This document shows, piece after piece, positions 51,373 through 60,576 of a stretch of 64,000 nt of DNA (the stretch's first letter is position 1; every line of letters begins with the position of its first letter). A program made the translations under genes and the position numbers. The notes beneath the pieces were generated by a model. It ran no database searches. It had not been told where the DNA came from and saw only the letters and a program-made list of their open reading frames with translations. This DNA is from Parabacteroides massiliensis (lineage in GTDB: Bacteria > Bacteroidota > Bacteroidia > Bacteroidales > Tannerellaceae), in contig NZ_LT700189.1 in NCBI RefSeq assembly GCF_900155425.1, positions 1,171,787-1,235,786 of the forward strand, written 5' to 3'.

Positions 51373-52010
51373 GAGACCCTAATAATATAGTATTGGTCGG
51401 TGGTGGCGGACATTGCAAATCGGTGATAGATGTAGCTGAGAGTGCAGGTTATACGATACTTGGTATACTTGATATGCCAGAATATGTCGGTAGTTCTGTT
51501 TTGGGATATCCGGTTGTCGGGACGGATGAAGATTTGGTTAAATATGTGGATAAAGCCTTGTTTATTGTGACGGTAGGACATATAAAGGATGCGTATCTGC
51601 GAATCCGGTTGCACGAACATATTCAATCAGTTGGTGGTCGTTTAGCTACGATTGTGGCTTCTACAGCTCATGTCTCTCGTTATGCTTCTATAGGTGAAGG
51701 AAGTGTCGTGTTACATAATGCAATGGTTAATGCGAACGCTCACATCGGGAAAGGTTGCATCATCAATACATTTGCCAATATTGAGCATGATGCAGTTATT
51801 GGTGATTTTTGCCATATTTCTACAGGGGCAATGGTGAATGGTAATTGTACAGTTGGGCAGGGGGTCTTTTTAGGAAGTCAATCTGTGATGGTGAACGGCA
51901 TTGGTATTATGGATTCTTGTGTTATTGCAGCCGGCAGTGTTGTGCGTAAAAATATAGTGAAAAAAGGCATTTATTCTGGTAATCCAGCATTATTAAAGAT
52001 AAAATTGTAA
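51369..52010 (+). CDS. legH: NeuD/LegH-type sugar acetyltransferase
   Basis: This 213-residue protein has an N-terminal Rossmann-like PglD domain (IVLVGGGGHCKSVIDVAESAG) and a C-terminal left-handed hexapeptide-repeat helix (ASIGEGSVVLHNAMVNANAH, GKGCIINTFANIEHDAVIGD). His in NIEHD is the expected catalytic base. In this cluster it would N-acetylate the 4-amino sugar made by LegC. NeuD-type O-acetylation is the alternative. Confidence 0.82.
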   Translation: MRDPNNIVLVGGGGHCKSVIDVAESAGYTILGILDMPEYVGSSVLGYPVVGTDEDLVKYVDKALFIVTVGHIKDAYLRIRLHEHIQSVGGRLATIVASTAHVSRYASIGEGSVVLHNAMVNANAHIGKGCIINTFANIEHDAVIGDFCHISTGAMVNGNCTVGQGVFLGSQSVMVNGIGIMDSCVIAAGSVVRKNIVKKGIYSGNPALLKIKL

Positions 52011-52013
52011 GAT

Positions 52014-53021
52014 ATGAAACATACTCTTGTTATAGCGGAGGCTGGTGTAAATCATAATGGTTCGTTGGAAATAGCGAAACAGTTGATTGATGTGGCTGCA
52101 GAGGCAGGGGTTGATTATGTTAAGTTTCAAACCTTTAAAACAGAGTTGTTGGTCTCAAAAAATGCAGTCAAGGCAGAGTATCAACAAAAAAATCTGTGTG
52201 ATGGTAATGATTCCCAGTACCAAATGTTGAAACAACTAGAACTTACTAGGGAACAGCATTTGATATTGATAAATTATTGTAAAAAGAAAGGTGTAAAATT
52301 CTTATCTACAGCTTTTGATTTGGATAGTATCGATTTCCTTACAGAAATTCATTTGGGATTGTGGAAAATCCCTTCGGGAGAAATTACCAATTATCCTTAT
52401 TTAAGAAAGATTGCCCGAAGGGGAGAACCTGTAATCCTGTCTTCCGGAATGAGTGGATATCGGGAAATAGAAGAAGCGTTGGCAGTTTTGGAGGAAAATG
52501 GTGTCCGACATAATGATATAATAATACTCCATTGTAATACAGAATATCCGACTCCTATGGAAGATGTGAATCTGCGGGCTATGCAGTCTATTGCTGAGAG
52601 ATTTCATGTCGAAGTCGGATATTCAGATCATACAAGAGGTATAGAAGTTCCTATTGCGGCTGTTGCATTGGGAGCTTCTGTTATAGAAAAGCATTTTACT
52701 TTGGATCGGAATATGGAGGGGCCAGATCATAAGGCCTCTTTGGAACCGGATGAACTGAAGAGAATGGTTTCATCTATTCGAAATATAGAAAAGGCTTTAG
52801 GAGATGCCGAAAAGCGGATAACTCCTTCTGAAGTTAAAAATGTAGAAGTCGCCAGGAAAAGCATCGTTGCAGCGTCCAAAATAGAGAAAGGTGAGATTTT
52901 TACAGAACAGAATCTGACTGTAAAACGTCCGGGAAACGGAATCTCTCCCATGCAATGGTTGGATGTGGTAGGAAAAACGGCAACGAGATTATATGAACCA
53001 GATGATCTGATAGAATTATGA
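52014..53021 (+). CDS. legI: legionaminic acid synthase (NeuB/LegI family)
   Basis: This 335-residue enzyme condenses a 6-carbon acetamido sugar with phosphoenolpyruvate to form a 9-carbon nonulosonic acid. It shows AEAGVNHNGSLEIAK at the N-terminus, KFQTF, KIPSGEITN, HCNTEYPTP and GYSDHT in the TIM barrel. A C-terminal SAF antifreeze-like domain follows (about 280-335, SIVAASKIEKGEIFTEQNL). The neighbours (legB, legC, ptmE) favour legionaminic over N-acetylneuraminic acid. It overlaps the next gene by 4 nt. Confidence 0.92.
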   Translation: MKHTLVIAEAGVNHNGSLEIAKQLIDVAAEAGVDYVKFQTFKTELLVSKNAVKAEYQQKNLCDGNDSQYQMLKQLELTREQHLILINYCKKKGVKFLSTAFDLDSIDFLTEIHLGLWKIPSGEITNYPYLRKIARRGEPVILSSGMSGYREIEEALAVLEENGVRHNDIIILHCNTEYPTPMEDVNLRAMQSIAERFHVEVGYSDHTRGIEVPIAAVALGASVIEKHFTLDRNMEGPDHKASLEPDELKRMVSSIRNIEKALGDAEKRITPSEVKNVEVARKSIVAASKIEKGEIFTEQNLTVKRPGNGISPMQWLDVVGKTATRLYEPDDLIEL

Positions 53022-54172
53022 GAAAAATATGCGTTATAACTGGTAGCCGTGCTGAATATGGTTTACTAAGTGGCCTAATGAAGCAAATAGATGAATCTGA
53101 AGATTTAAAATTACAGATCATAGCAACCAATATGCACCTTTCTCCTGAGTTTGGCTTGACGTATAAGGAAATAGAGAAAGATGGTTTTGTTATTGATAAG
53201 CGGGTTGAAATGCTGCTTTCTTCGGATACATCAAGTGCTACAGCTAAATCCGTAGGATTAGGGATGATTGGTTTTGCCGATGCCTATGAAGACCTGCGTC
53301 CTGACTTGATTGTTGTTTTAGGTGACCGATATGAAATTCTGGCAGCTGTTTCCACTGCCTTGTTTTTTAAGATTCCTGTTGCTCATTTACATGGAGGAGA
53401 AATAACGGAAGGTGCCTATGACGATGCGATTCGCCATGCGATTACCAAGATGAGTCATTTGCATTTTACTTCGACGGAAGAATATCGAAAAAGGGTGATT
53501 CAGTTGGGAGAAAGTCCGGATCGGGTGTTTAATGTCGGAGCTATTGGAGTTGAAAATATAAAAAAAAGCTCTTTCCTTTCAAAAGAAGAATTGGAGAATA
53601 GTTTGGATTTTAAATTGGGCGATAAGTCCCTACTTGTCACGTTCCATCCTGTAACTTTGGAAACGTGTACGACACGGGAACAATGTGATAATTTATTGGA
53701 AGTCTTAACTAAACATTCGGAATATCGGATCCTTTTTACATTTCCGAATTCAGATACGGACGGGTGTGTCATAGTAGACTGTATAAAAGATTTTGTTGCA
53801 AAGAATAAAGACCGAGCAATCGCTTTTAAGTCTTTGGGTAAGCTTCGTTATCTTTCCGCATTGAAATATGTCTCTGCTGTTATTGGTAATTCTTCGAGTG
53901 GTATCTTGGAAGTTCCGAGTTTCGGAATACCGACTCTGGATATTGGAGACCGTCAAAAGGGACGTATTGCTGCAAAAAGTGTGGTACATAGCGGAGTGTC
54001 AATGGAAGAGATAGAACAGGGTTTTAAATTAATTTTCTCTGAAGAAATTCAATCAGTAGCAAAATTGCGAAATAATCCGTATGAAAAGGATGGTACCACA
54101 GATATGATTGTTTTTCAGTTGAAAACTTATCCATTAGAAAACTTGGTTCAGAAATCATTTTATAATTTGTAA
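53018..54172 (+). CDS. legG: hydrolysing NDP-sugar 2-epimerase (NeuC/LegG family)
   Basis: This 384-residue GT-B-like enzyme removes the nucleotide and inverts C2, giving the 2,4-diacetamido-2,4,6-trideoxymannose substrate of LegI. It begins ICVITGSRAEYGLL, with VVLGDRYEILA, HLHGGEITEGAYDDAIRHAI and GNSSSGILEVPSFG as the family motifs. The order LegI then LegG in the operon matches other legionaminate clusters. Confidence 0.9.
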   Translation: MRKICVITGSRAEYGLLSGLMKQIDESEDLKLQIIATNMHLSPEFGLTYKEIEKDGFVIDKRVEMLLSSDTSSATAKSVGLGMIGFADAYEDLRPDLIVVLGDRYEILAAVSTALFFKIPVAHLHGGEITEGAYDDAIRHAITKMSHLHFTSTEEYRKRVIQLGESPDRVFNVGAIGVENIKKSSFLSKEELENSLDFKLGDKSLLVTFHPVTLETCTTREQCDNLLEVLTKHSEYRILFTFPNSDTDGCVIVDCIKDFVAKNKDRAIAFKSLGKLRYLSALKYVSAVIGNSSSGILEVPSFGIPTLDIGDRQKGRIAAKSVVHSGVSMEEIEQGFKLIFSEEIQSVAKLRNNPYEKDGTTDMIVFQLKTYPLENLVQKSFYNL

Positions 54173-54173
54173 T

Positions 54174-55214
54174 ATGGATGCAAACTCAAAATATATAATA
54201 GATGAGAGTCTTAATATCGGGGAGGCTTTAGTTGCATTGAATCAACTATCAAATGATATTTTAACTCTGTTTGTTGTAGACGGGCAGGGAAGAATGGTCG
54301 GTTCGTTGACCGACGGAGATATCCGTCGGTGTCTGATTAAAGGAGTGAATTTGGATGCACCTGTTTCTATGGCAATGAATCGAAATTTTCATTATTTGCA
54401 ATATGGTAATATTTCTATTGATGAAATAAAAACATTAAAATCAAAGAAGATAGTTTTATTGCCCTATTTGGATTGTGATAGGCGTATAATTAAAATATAT
54501 AACCTTCAGAAACAGAAGTCTATTTTACCTGTTGACGCGGTTTTAATGGCAGGAGGAAAAGGATTGCGTCTACGCCCGTTGACAGAAACAGTCCCTAAGC
54601 CATTGTTGAAGGTGGGTAATAAACCGATCATAGATTATAATATAGATCATTTAATAGAATATGGTATTGATCATATTTCTATAACTGTAAATTATTTAAG
54701 AGAACAGATTGAGTCATATATTGCCGAATCCCGTGTAGATTCTAATATACGTTGTATTCGTGAACCACAGTATTTAGGGACAATAGGATCGATTAGATAT
54801 GTAGAATGTTTTCATCACGATACGGTATTAGTGATGAATTCGGATTTGTTTACAAATATAAATTATGAAGATTTCTTCTCTCATTTTTCGGAGCATCAGG
54901 CCGATATGTCTGTGGCGGCAGTGCCTTACTCTGTTTCAGTTCCGTATGGAATATTTGATTTAGACGGGCGGGAGATTAAAGGCATAAAAGAAAAACCGAC
55001 ATTCAATTATTATGCTAATGCTGGTATATATTTGATAAAGAAAAATTTATTGGAACTTATTCCTTCAAATATATTCTTTGATGCAACGGATTTTCTTAAT
55101 CTGTTAATTTCGAAGGGCTATAAAGTCATACGTTATCCAATTACCGGGTATTGGTTGGATATAGGTAAGTTTGAAGATTTTGATAAAGCTCAGGAATTAG
55201 TAAACCATTTATAA
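54174..55214 (+). CDS. ptmE: CBS-domain sugar-1-phosphate nucleotidyltransferase (PtmE-like)
   Basis: This 346-residue protein has an N-terminal CBS pair (about 1-115, DGQGRMVGSLTDGDIRRCL) and a nucleotidyltransferase domain beginning AVLMAGGKGLRLRPLTETVPKPLL. The same domain pair occurs in PtmE, which makes GDP-glucosamine for legionaminic acid in Campylobacter. Its presence suggests the GDP-linked branch of the pathway here. UDP- or other NDP-transfer is possible, since specificity is not readable from sequence. Confidence 0.84.
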   Translation: MDANSKYIIDESLNIGEALVALNQLSNDILTLFVVDGQGRMVGSLTDGDIRRCLIKGVNLDAPVSMAMNRNFHYLQYGNISIDEIKTLKSKKIVLLPYLDCDRRIIKIYNLQKQKSILPVDAVLMAGGKGLRLRPLTETVPKPLLKVGNKPIIDYNIDHLIEYGIDHISITVNYLREQIESYIAESRVDSNIRCIREPQYLGTIGSIRYVECFHHDTVLVMNSDLFTNINYEDFFSHFSEHQADMSVAAVPYSVSVPYGIFDLDGREIKGIKEKPTFNYYANAGIYLIKKNLLELIPSNIFFDATDFLNLLISKGYKVIRYPITGYWLDIGKFEDFDKAQELVNHL

Positions 55215-55221
55215 TTGAATA

Positions 55222-55908
55222 ATGAAATTGTTGTATTTGATACCAGCGAGAGGAGGAAGTAAGGGTATTCCTCGTAAGAATATAAAGGAATTATCGGGAA
55301 AGCCTTTAATTGCCTATTCAATTGATGTGGCTCGTCAATTGACGGATGACTGTAATATTTGTATATCGACTGATGATGATGAAATTATGCAAGTTGTTAC
55401 ATCTTATGGTTTGACAGTGCCGTTTAAAAGACCTGATTTTCTTGCTACTGATTCGGTCGGTACATACGAGGTCATTTTGCATGCAATTGATTTTTACGAG
55501 AACTTAGGGGTTAACTATGATGCTGTAGTCCTTTTACAACCGACTTCTCCTTTGCGGACAGCTCAGCAGGTAATGGAAGCTATTGAATTATACGATAAGT
55601 CTGTTGATGCTGTTGTTTCCGTATGCGAATCTCCTCAGAATCCATATTATAATTTATTTGAAGAAAATAGGGATGGATATCTTCACATCTCAAAAGGAAA
55701 TGGTACTTTTAGGAGACGTCAGGATACGCCTTCTGTTTGGATGTTTAATGGAGCTATTTACGTATTTAATGTGGAGTCATTGCGTAAGGGGTATTTTGAT
55801 AGTTTTAAGAAAATACGCAAGTATGTTATGCCACTGGATATGTCTGTTGATTTAGATACCCTTACAGATTGGATATATTTGGAAGCTGTAATGAATAAAA
55901 GAAAGTAG
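55222..55908 (+). CDS. legF: CMP-nonulosonic acid synthetase (NeuA/LegF family)
   Basis: This 228-residue cytidylyltransferase activates the nonulosonate with CTP. It begins LIPARGGSKGIPRKNIKELS, the CTP-binding motif, and has LLQPTSPLRT and a C-terminal DTLTDW segment. It completes the seven-gene set from an NDP-sugar precursor to CMP-legionaminic acid (or a close isomer). Confidence 0.92.
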   Translation: MKLLYLIPARGGSKGIPRKNIKELSGKPLIAYSIDVARQLTDDCNICISTDDDEIMQVVTSYGLTVPFKRPDFLATDSVGTYEVILHAIDFYENLGVNYDAVVLLQPTSPLRTAQQVMEAIELYDKSVDAVVSVCESPQNPYYNLFEENRDGYLHISKGNGTFRRRQDTPSVWMFNGAIYVFNVESLRKGYFDSFKKIRKYVMPLDMSVDLDTLTDWIYLEAVMNKRK

Positions 55909-55909
55909 C

Positions 55910-57169
55910 ATGTCTTTCGCTTTGATAAATAAGATACGGACTAATATATTGTTCAGGAACGGAACGCTATTCGCTTTCTTTTCTTTTCTGAATAGTGGCA
56001 TTGGTTTTTTGCTGTTACTGGTGTTAGCCAGTTTTATACCTCCCTCTGAATACGGTGAGTTGAATCTGTTTAACACATTTGTGACATTGTTGTCTATTTT
56101 TATTTCATTGAATGCAACAGGTATTATTGCTGTTGATTTTTTTTCTGCGGAGAAAACGCTACTTCGGCGGATGTTAAGTACTGTTTTATGTTTGTCTTCC
56201 GTATCATTTCTTGTTTTTTCATTATTACTCTTGTTCTTTTCTGCTTTTTTTGAACGAATAATCGGATTGTCTACTGAGTATCAATGGTTGGGGTTGTTGG
56301 TATGCTATATGCAAGTATTTTCTACTGTCAATCTGGATATTTGGCGTTTGGAGGAAAATCCTCTTTCATATGGAATATATAGTGTCGCAACAGTTTTTGC
56401 AAACTTTATCTTGACTTTAATTCTGGTTATTGGTTTCCATTGGGGGTGGTTGGGACGAGTGTATGCACAGGTTGCCGTTAGTATGCTGTTCTTTTTTGTC
56501 AGTATCTACTTCCTAATAAGAAGAGGCTATCTTCAAAGGTTGATGCCAAATAAAGAAACTGTAAAATCTGCTTTGGATTTTGGTATTCCATTGATTCCTC
56601 ATAGCGCATCTGCCTGGATTCGCCAAGGTTTGGATCGGTATGTGATTAATTACTTTTATATGGCAACCCAAGTCGGAATATATAGTTTTGCTTACAATTT
56701 TGCTAATATTATTCAGATTATAGGATTGGCTTTTAATGCGACAAATTCGGTATATATATATAAGAATCTTGCCAATATAGAGGCGGATACATCCAGCCGT
56801 TTATTGAAGCAAACGAAAGTCATGATTTTATTTTTTGCAATCATTACATTATGTGTTTATGTCGGGACTTCTGTCTTTATACCGATTTTTGTTCCTAAAT
56901 ACACAGATGCAGTATCCTATTTATTCCCGTTATGCATGAGTGCCTTTTTTCAATGTGTATATTATCTCTTTGTGAATTATCTGTTTTATTATAAGAAAAC
57001 AAAAAAGTTAATGTATATAACATTTTCAATGTCTCTCTTTCATGTACTGCTATCTGTGTTGTTGACGCGATATTCGGTGATGTACACGGCTTATGTAACG
57101 ATGATTGTAAACATGATGATTGTATTAGGAGTTTTTTTGTATAGTCGTCGGGTTTATAAATTAATATAG
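55910..57169 (+). CDS. polysaccharide flippase (Wzx-like, MATE/MOP family)
   Basis: This 419-residue very hydrophobic protein has about twelve predicted transmembrane segments. The first is near residues 15-40 (FRNGTLFAFFSFLNSGIGFL). The mid-region SALDFGIPLIPHSASAW followed by GLDRYVINYF is typical of oligosaccharide flippases. It would move the undecaprenyl-linked repeat unit across the inner membrane. It follows legF by one base. Confidence 0.87.
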   Translation: MSFALINKIRTNILFRNGTLFAFFSFLNSGIGFLLLLVLASFIPPSEYGELNLFNTFVTLLSIFISLNATGIIAVDFFSAEKTLLRRMLSTVLCLSSVSFLVFSLLLLFFSAFFERIIGLSTEYQWLGLLVCYMQVFSTVNLDIWRLEENPLSYGIYSVATVFANFILTLILVIGFHWGWLGRVYAQVAVSMLFFFVSIYFLIRRGYLQRLMPNKETVKSALDFGIPLIPHSASAWIRQGLDRYVINYFYMATQVGIYSFAYNFANIIQIIGLAFNATNSVYIYKNLANIEADTSSRLLKQTKVMILFFAIITLCVYVGTSVFIPIFVPKYTDAVSYLFPLCMSAFFQCVYYLFVNYLFYYKKTKKLMYITFSMSLFHVLLSVLLTRYSVMYTAYVTMIVNMMIVLGVFLYSRRVYKLI

Positions 57170-57175
57170 GTTGGC

Positions 57176-58285
57176 ATGAAAAAAATAGTGATGATAGGCC
57201 ATGAGCCATTAACAGAAAGGACTAAATCTATATTTTATATAGAAGATTTTATTCAAGCTGGCGTTGAGTTTGAATATTGGGATATTTCTCAGTATATATT
57301 TCCAGGCATGCGATTGACAGAGGAAGTTGAGGTTTCTTATATAAGAAAATTCACTCAATTGTGGCAAGTCCGACAGCAATTAGTGTCTGCCGATATTGGC
57401 AATATAGTGTTTATAATAGAGGTTCGTAAAAATTGGCAGTCGAGGAAATTTTATAAATTGTTGTCGGATCATCATTGTTTTACGGTGAGGATTGATATGT
57501 ACGGGAATACGGTCTTGAACATTTCTTTGTGGCAGAAGTTGAGGAATGTACAGTTGAAAAGGATTGTAAAGATGCTATCAAATCGGGTTGAGGAATATGC
57601 TTTGAGTATATATAAAAGAATAAATAAGGTGAAGGACTTTGATGTTGTTTTCTCTTCTTCTATTTTGTTTCCGGGTAGGATTCCCATCAATCATCCTGAT
57701 TATGAAAAATATTTTGAAAATCAATCGTCCACAAGGGGGGAGTATGCGGTTTTTTTGGATATTTATTACCCTTTGCATCCTGATTTGCTTTATATGATGG
57801 GGATGAAAGCAGTATCTCCTTTATCTTATCAGGAAAGTTTAAGAACTTTTTTTGACAAGTTTGAAGATAAATATGGTATACCGGTGATAATCGCAGCTCA
57901 TCCTAAGGCTAAATATGTAGGATCAGAGTTTGGAGATAGAAGGATTGTTCAAGGTGAAACGGGGGCTTTAGTAAAAGGGGCCAATATGGTATTGTTGCAT
58001 ACGAGTAACTCTGTTTCTTATTGTATCTTATATGACAAACCAATGGCTTTGATCACAAATAAGGAATATGGTAAAAATCGTGATTTGTCATCAACTCAAA
58101 AGAAGTTGTCTCTGTTATTAAAAATGCCGATATTTGATGTAGATCATATCGATATGACTGATTTTAATCCTCGAAAACTGAATCAAGAAGAACGGAGTGA
58201 GTATATATATTCTTATTTGACATCCAAGAATACGGAAATGAAAAGGAATAAAGATATCCTATTGGCTAAGTTATTAAATTTGTAA
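57176..58285 (+). CDS. unidentified GT-B-like protein, candidate nonulosonate transferase
   Basis: This 369-residue protein is not one I can assign to a named family. It has no signal peptide and looks cytoplasmic. Two features resemble bacterial sialyltransferase and Kdo-transferase motifs. One is an HP dyad at His242-Pro243 (IIAAHPKAKY). The other is a Ser/Thr-rich motif at 276-279 (LLHTSNSVSYCILYDKP) just after a hydrophobic strand. LDIYYPLHPDL at about 194-204 may be part of the acceptor or donor site. It lies directly after the CMP-sugar and flippase genes. It is therefore a candidate transferase for the CMP-legionaminate made next door. This is inference from motifs and position only. 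Confidence 0.6.
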   Translation: MKKIVMIGHEPLTERTKSIFYIEDFIQAGVEFEYWDISQYIFPGMRLTEEVEVSYIRKFTQLWQVRQQLVSADIGNIVFIIEVRKNWQSRKFYKLLSDHHCFTVRIDMYGNTVLNISLWQKLRNVQLKRIVKMLSNRVEEYALSIYKRINKVKDFDVVFSSSILFPGRIPINHPDYEKYFENQSSTRGEYAVFLDIYYPLHPDLLYMMGMKAVSPLSYQESLRTFFDKFEDKYGIPVIIAAHPKAKYVGSEFGDRRIVQGETGALVKGANMVLLHTSNSVSYCILYDKPMALITNKEYGKNRDLSSTQKKLSLLLKMPIFDVDHIDMTDFNPRKLNQEERSEYIYSYLTSKNTEMKRNKDILLAKLLNL

Positions 58286-58289
58286 TACA

Positions 58290-59288
58290 ATGAAGGAGCT
58301 ATCGATAATAATACCAGTCTATAATGTTCAAAATTATTTAGAAGATTGCTTGCTTAGTATATACAAGCAATCGTTGTCTTTGGAAACATTCGAAGTCATT
58401 GCTGTGAATGACGGTTCAACGGATAAAAGTATTGATATCCTGAGGAAATATGAGGAGATATATCCGAATATGATTATAATATCTCAGAAAAATAGTGGGC
58501 AATCGGTGGCCAGGAATAACGGATTGACTGTGGCAAGCGGAAAATATGTTTTTTTTATGGATTCTGATGATTATCTTTGTTTGGATTCATTGGCTTCTCT
58601 TTTGTCAAAAGCGACGGAACACGATCTGGATGTTTTGAGGTTTGATTATAAATATGTTGATGAAGAAGGACATGAATTGGATAAAAAAACAAATCGTGAT
58701 AAGAGAATGCAATATAGTGGTCGGTTAGTAGATGGACAATTTTTGTATGAACATCTTTATCAAGGAGAATTCTTTTGCTTGTCTTTAATCAAAAGAAGTT
58801 TTTTATTAAAATATTCTATTCAATATAAAGAAGGGGCTTTTTTTGAAGATGTGGAATATGCCTTAAAAATTGCTTACCATGCAAATAAGGTTGTTTATAT
58901 GGATTCTTGTATTTATGCATATCGCCAAAGAGGAACTTCAACAATTTATACAATTGATAAAAAGAAAGTAACGGATATAATAGGGGCTTCTATCTCTGTT
59001 TTGCAATACATAGAAGATCCTTCTCTCGGTAATGGCTTTAAGAATGTAATAAAAGAAACGGTAACGAGTTTAATGGTTTTTGCTTTATTGCGTATAGCTG
59101 AATTGAAAGAGAGAGAAGTGCAGAAAAGTTTATGTGTTTTAATTCATGAATCAGGTATCTCTCATTTACAGCCTGGTAAAGAAGTGAAAGAATACATTAT
59201 ATCTTGTGGCTTTAATGTTATGGGCGGATGGAATGTCGTACGGATTTTGTATCCGGTTGTTTGGCTAAAAAAAAAGTTAAGGGGATAA
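58290..59288 (+). CDS. glycosyltransferase, family 2
   Basis: This 332-residue GT-A enzyme begins LSIIIPVYNVQNYLEDCL. VNDGSTDKS, NSGQSVARNNGL and the metal-binding FMDSDDYL (DxD) follow, and AFFEDVEYALK holds the ED catalytic motif. It transfers one sugar of the repeat unit on the cytoplasmic face. The C-terminal region ends with a hydrophobic basic stretch. Sugar specificity is unknown. Confidence 0.9.
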   Translation: MKELSIIIPVYNVQNYLEDCLLSIYKQSLSLETFEVIAVNDGSTDKSIDILRKYEEIYPNMIIISQKNSGQSVARNNGLTVASGKYVFFMDSDDYLCLDSLASLLSKATEHDLDVLRFDYKYVDEEGHELDKKTNRDKRMQYSGRLVDGQFLYEHLYQGEFFCLSLIKRSFLLKYSIQYKEGAFFEDVEYALKIAYHANKVVYMDSCIYAYRQRGTSTIYTIDKKKVTDIIGASISVLQYIEDPSLGNGFKNVIKETVTSLMVFALLRIAELKEREVQKSLCVLIHESGISHLQPGKEVKEYIISCGFNVMGGWNVVRILYPVVWLKKKLRG

Positions 59289-59336
59289 AAAAAGTTTTTT
59301 CTATGATGCAGTTTTTTTATATTTGATTCCATTAAG

Positions 59337-60458
59337 ATGAAATATTCTGTAGAGATGGAAAAGAGTGGTTATTTTTGTGGAATAGGTATATTTTTGCTAT
59401 TATTGTTCTCCCAATGTTCTTCAGATGTGGTGGAAGAAGAGATTATTCCTTATATATTTAAATCTAATGCATTGTTTGTTGAATCTTCTTTGGATATACC
59501 GCGAAGGAGTGAGGGGGATATTTTGTTATTGACAGATGGGAGACTTCTTTTGATCTATACTAAATTTGTGGGAGGATATGAAGACCATGATCATGCTGTG
59601 TTAGTGAAGCGAATTTCAAAAGATAAGGGACAAACGTGGTCTGAAGAAATGGAGTTTATTGATCAAAGAGGTCATTTAAACGTGATGTCAGCTTCTTTAT
59701 TGCAATTGAAGGATGGTGGTTTGGCTTTGTTCTATTTAGTCAAAAATAGTAATAAGGACTGTTATCCAGTTGTCCGGTTTTCTGCTGATAATGGAGAGAA
59801 TTGGTCGGAACCTACGGCTTGTATTTCGCCAGAAAGTGGCTATTATATTATGAATAACTCTCGTGCTATCCAGTTGTCTACGGGACGGATAGTTATACCT
59901 ATTTCCCAACATATCGTTGATAAAGCTGGAGTGTTTTCAGAAAGCGGCATAATCTTTTGTTGTTATTCTGATGATGGTGGGAAAAATTGGTGTAAGGGTA
60001 AATCATTTACATCACCGGATCGGTCATTAGTGTTGCAAGAACCGGGAATTGTCGAGTTGTCCGATGGTAAGATTCTCATGTATATAAGAACAAACAGCGG
60101 ATATCAATATTATTCTTATTCGGATAATAGAGGGTATTCTTGGGGTAAACTCTCTCGAAGTCCTTTAGAATCACCGTTGGCTCCAGCTTTGATAGAAAGG
60201 AATCCTTATACGAAAGCTTTGGTTGCCGTATGGAATAAAAGTAAAAGCGAACGAATGCCTCTTTGTATTGCCTCCTCTTTTAATGAAGGTACGATGTGGA
60301 GTAATAAAGCTTTATTAGAGAATCAAAATGGTTATTTGGCCTGTTATCCGGCAATGGAATTTTTGTCGGATAATGAGATGCTTGTTTTGTATAGCATATC
60401 GAAACAAGAACAATGGGGATTGGGTAGTTTGAAATTAGTGTATGTTCGGTCTTATTGA
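59337..60458 (+). CDS. secreted BNR-repeat (sialidase-like) protein
   Basis: This 373-residue protein has an N-terminal hydrophobic signal (about 12-26) ending at Cys27 in LFSQC. That is a loose lipobox, so it may be a lipoprotein or simply exported. Four Asp boxes are visible at residues 94-101, 149-156, 211-218 and 262-269 (SKDKGQTW, SADNGENW, SDDGGKNW, SDNRGYSW), defining a sialidase-type propeller. IPRRSEGDILLLTDGRL near residue 54 is the arginine-containing opening motif, and QEPGIVELSDGKILMYIRT supplies a Glu and Arg. It fits the BNR_2/exo-sialidase-like group rather than a textbook GH33 enzyme, so the substrate may not be Neu5Ac. It is unusual inside a nonulosonate synthesis operon. 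Confidence 0.82.
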   Translation: MKYSVEMEKSGYFCGIGIFLLLLFSQCSSDVVEEEIIPYIFKSNALFVESSLDIPRRSEGDILLLTDGRLLLIYTKFVGGYEDHDHAVLVKRISKDKGQTWSEEMEFIDQRGHLNVMSASLLQLKDGGLALFYLVKNSNKDCYPVVRFSADNGENWSEPTACISPESGYYIMNNSRAIQLSTGRIVIPISQHIVDKAGVFSESGIIFCCYSDDGGKNWCKGKSFTSPDRSLVLQEPGIVELSDGKILMYIRTNSGYQYYSYSDNRGYSWGKLSRSPLESPLAPALIERNPYTKALVAVWNKSKSERMPLCIASSFNEGTMWSNKALLENQNGYLACYPAMEFLSDNEMLVLYSISKQEQWGLGSLKLVYVRSY

Positions 60459-60576
60459 TGTTTAGTTAATGAAACAGAGGATATCTATTCACACTTTGTG
60501 CTCAGACGGTCGATTCAGCACATTAATTTAAGAACCGTCCAAATTTATACTTGAAAAAAATAAAGATAACAAAATA

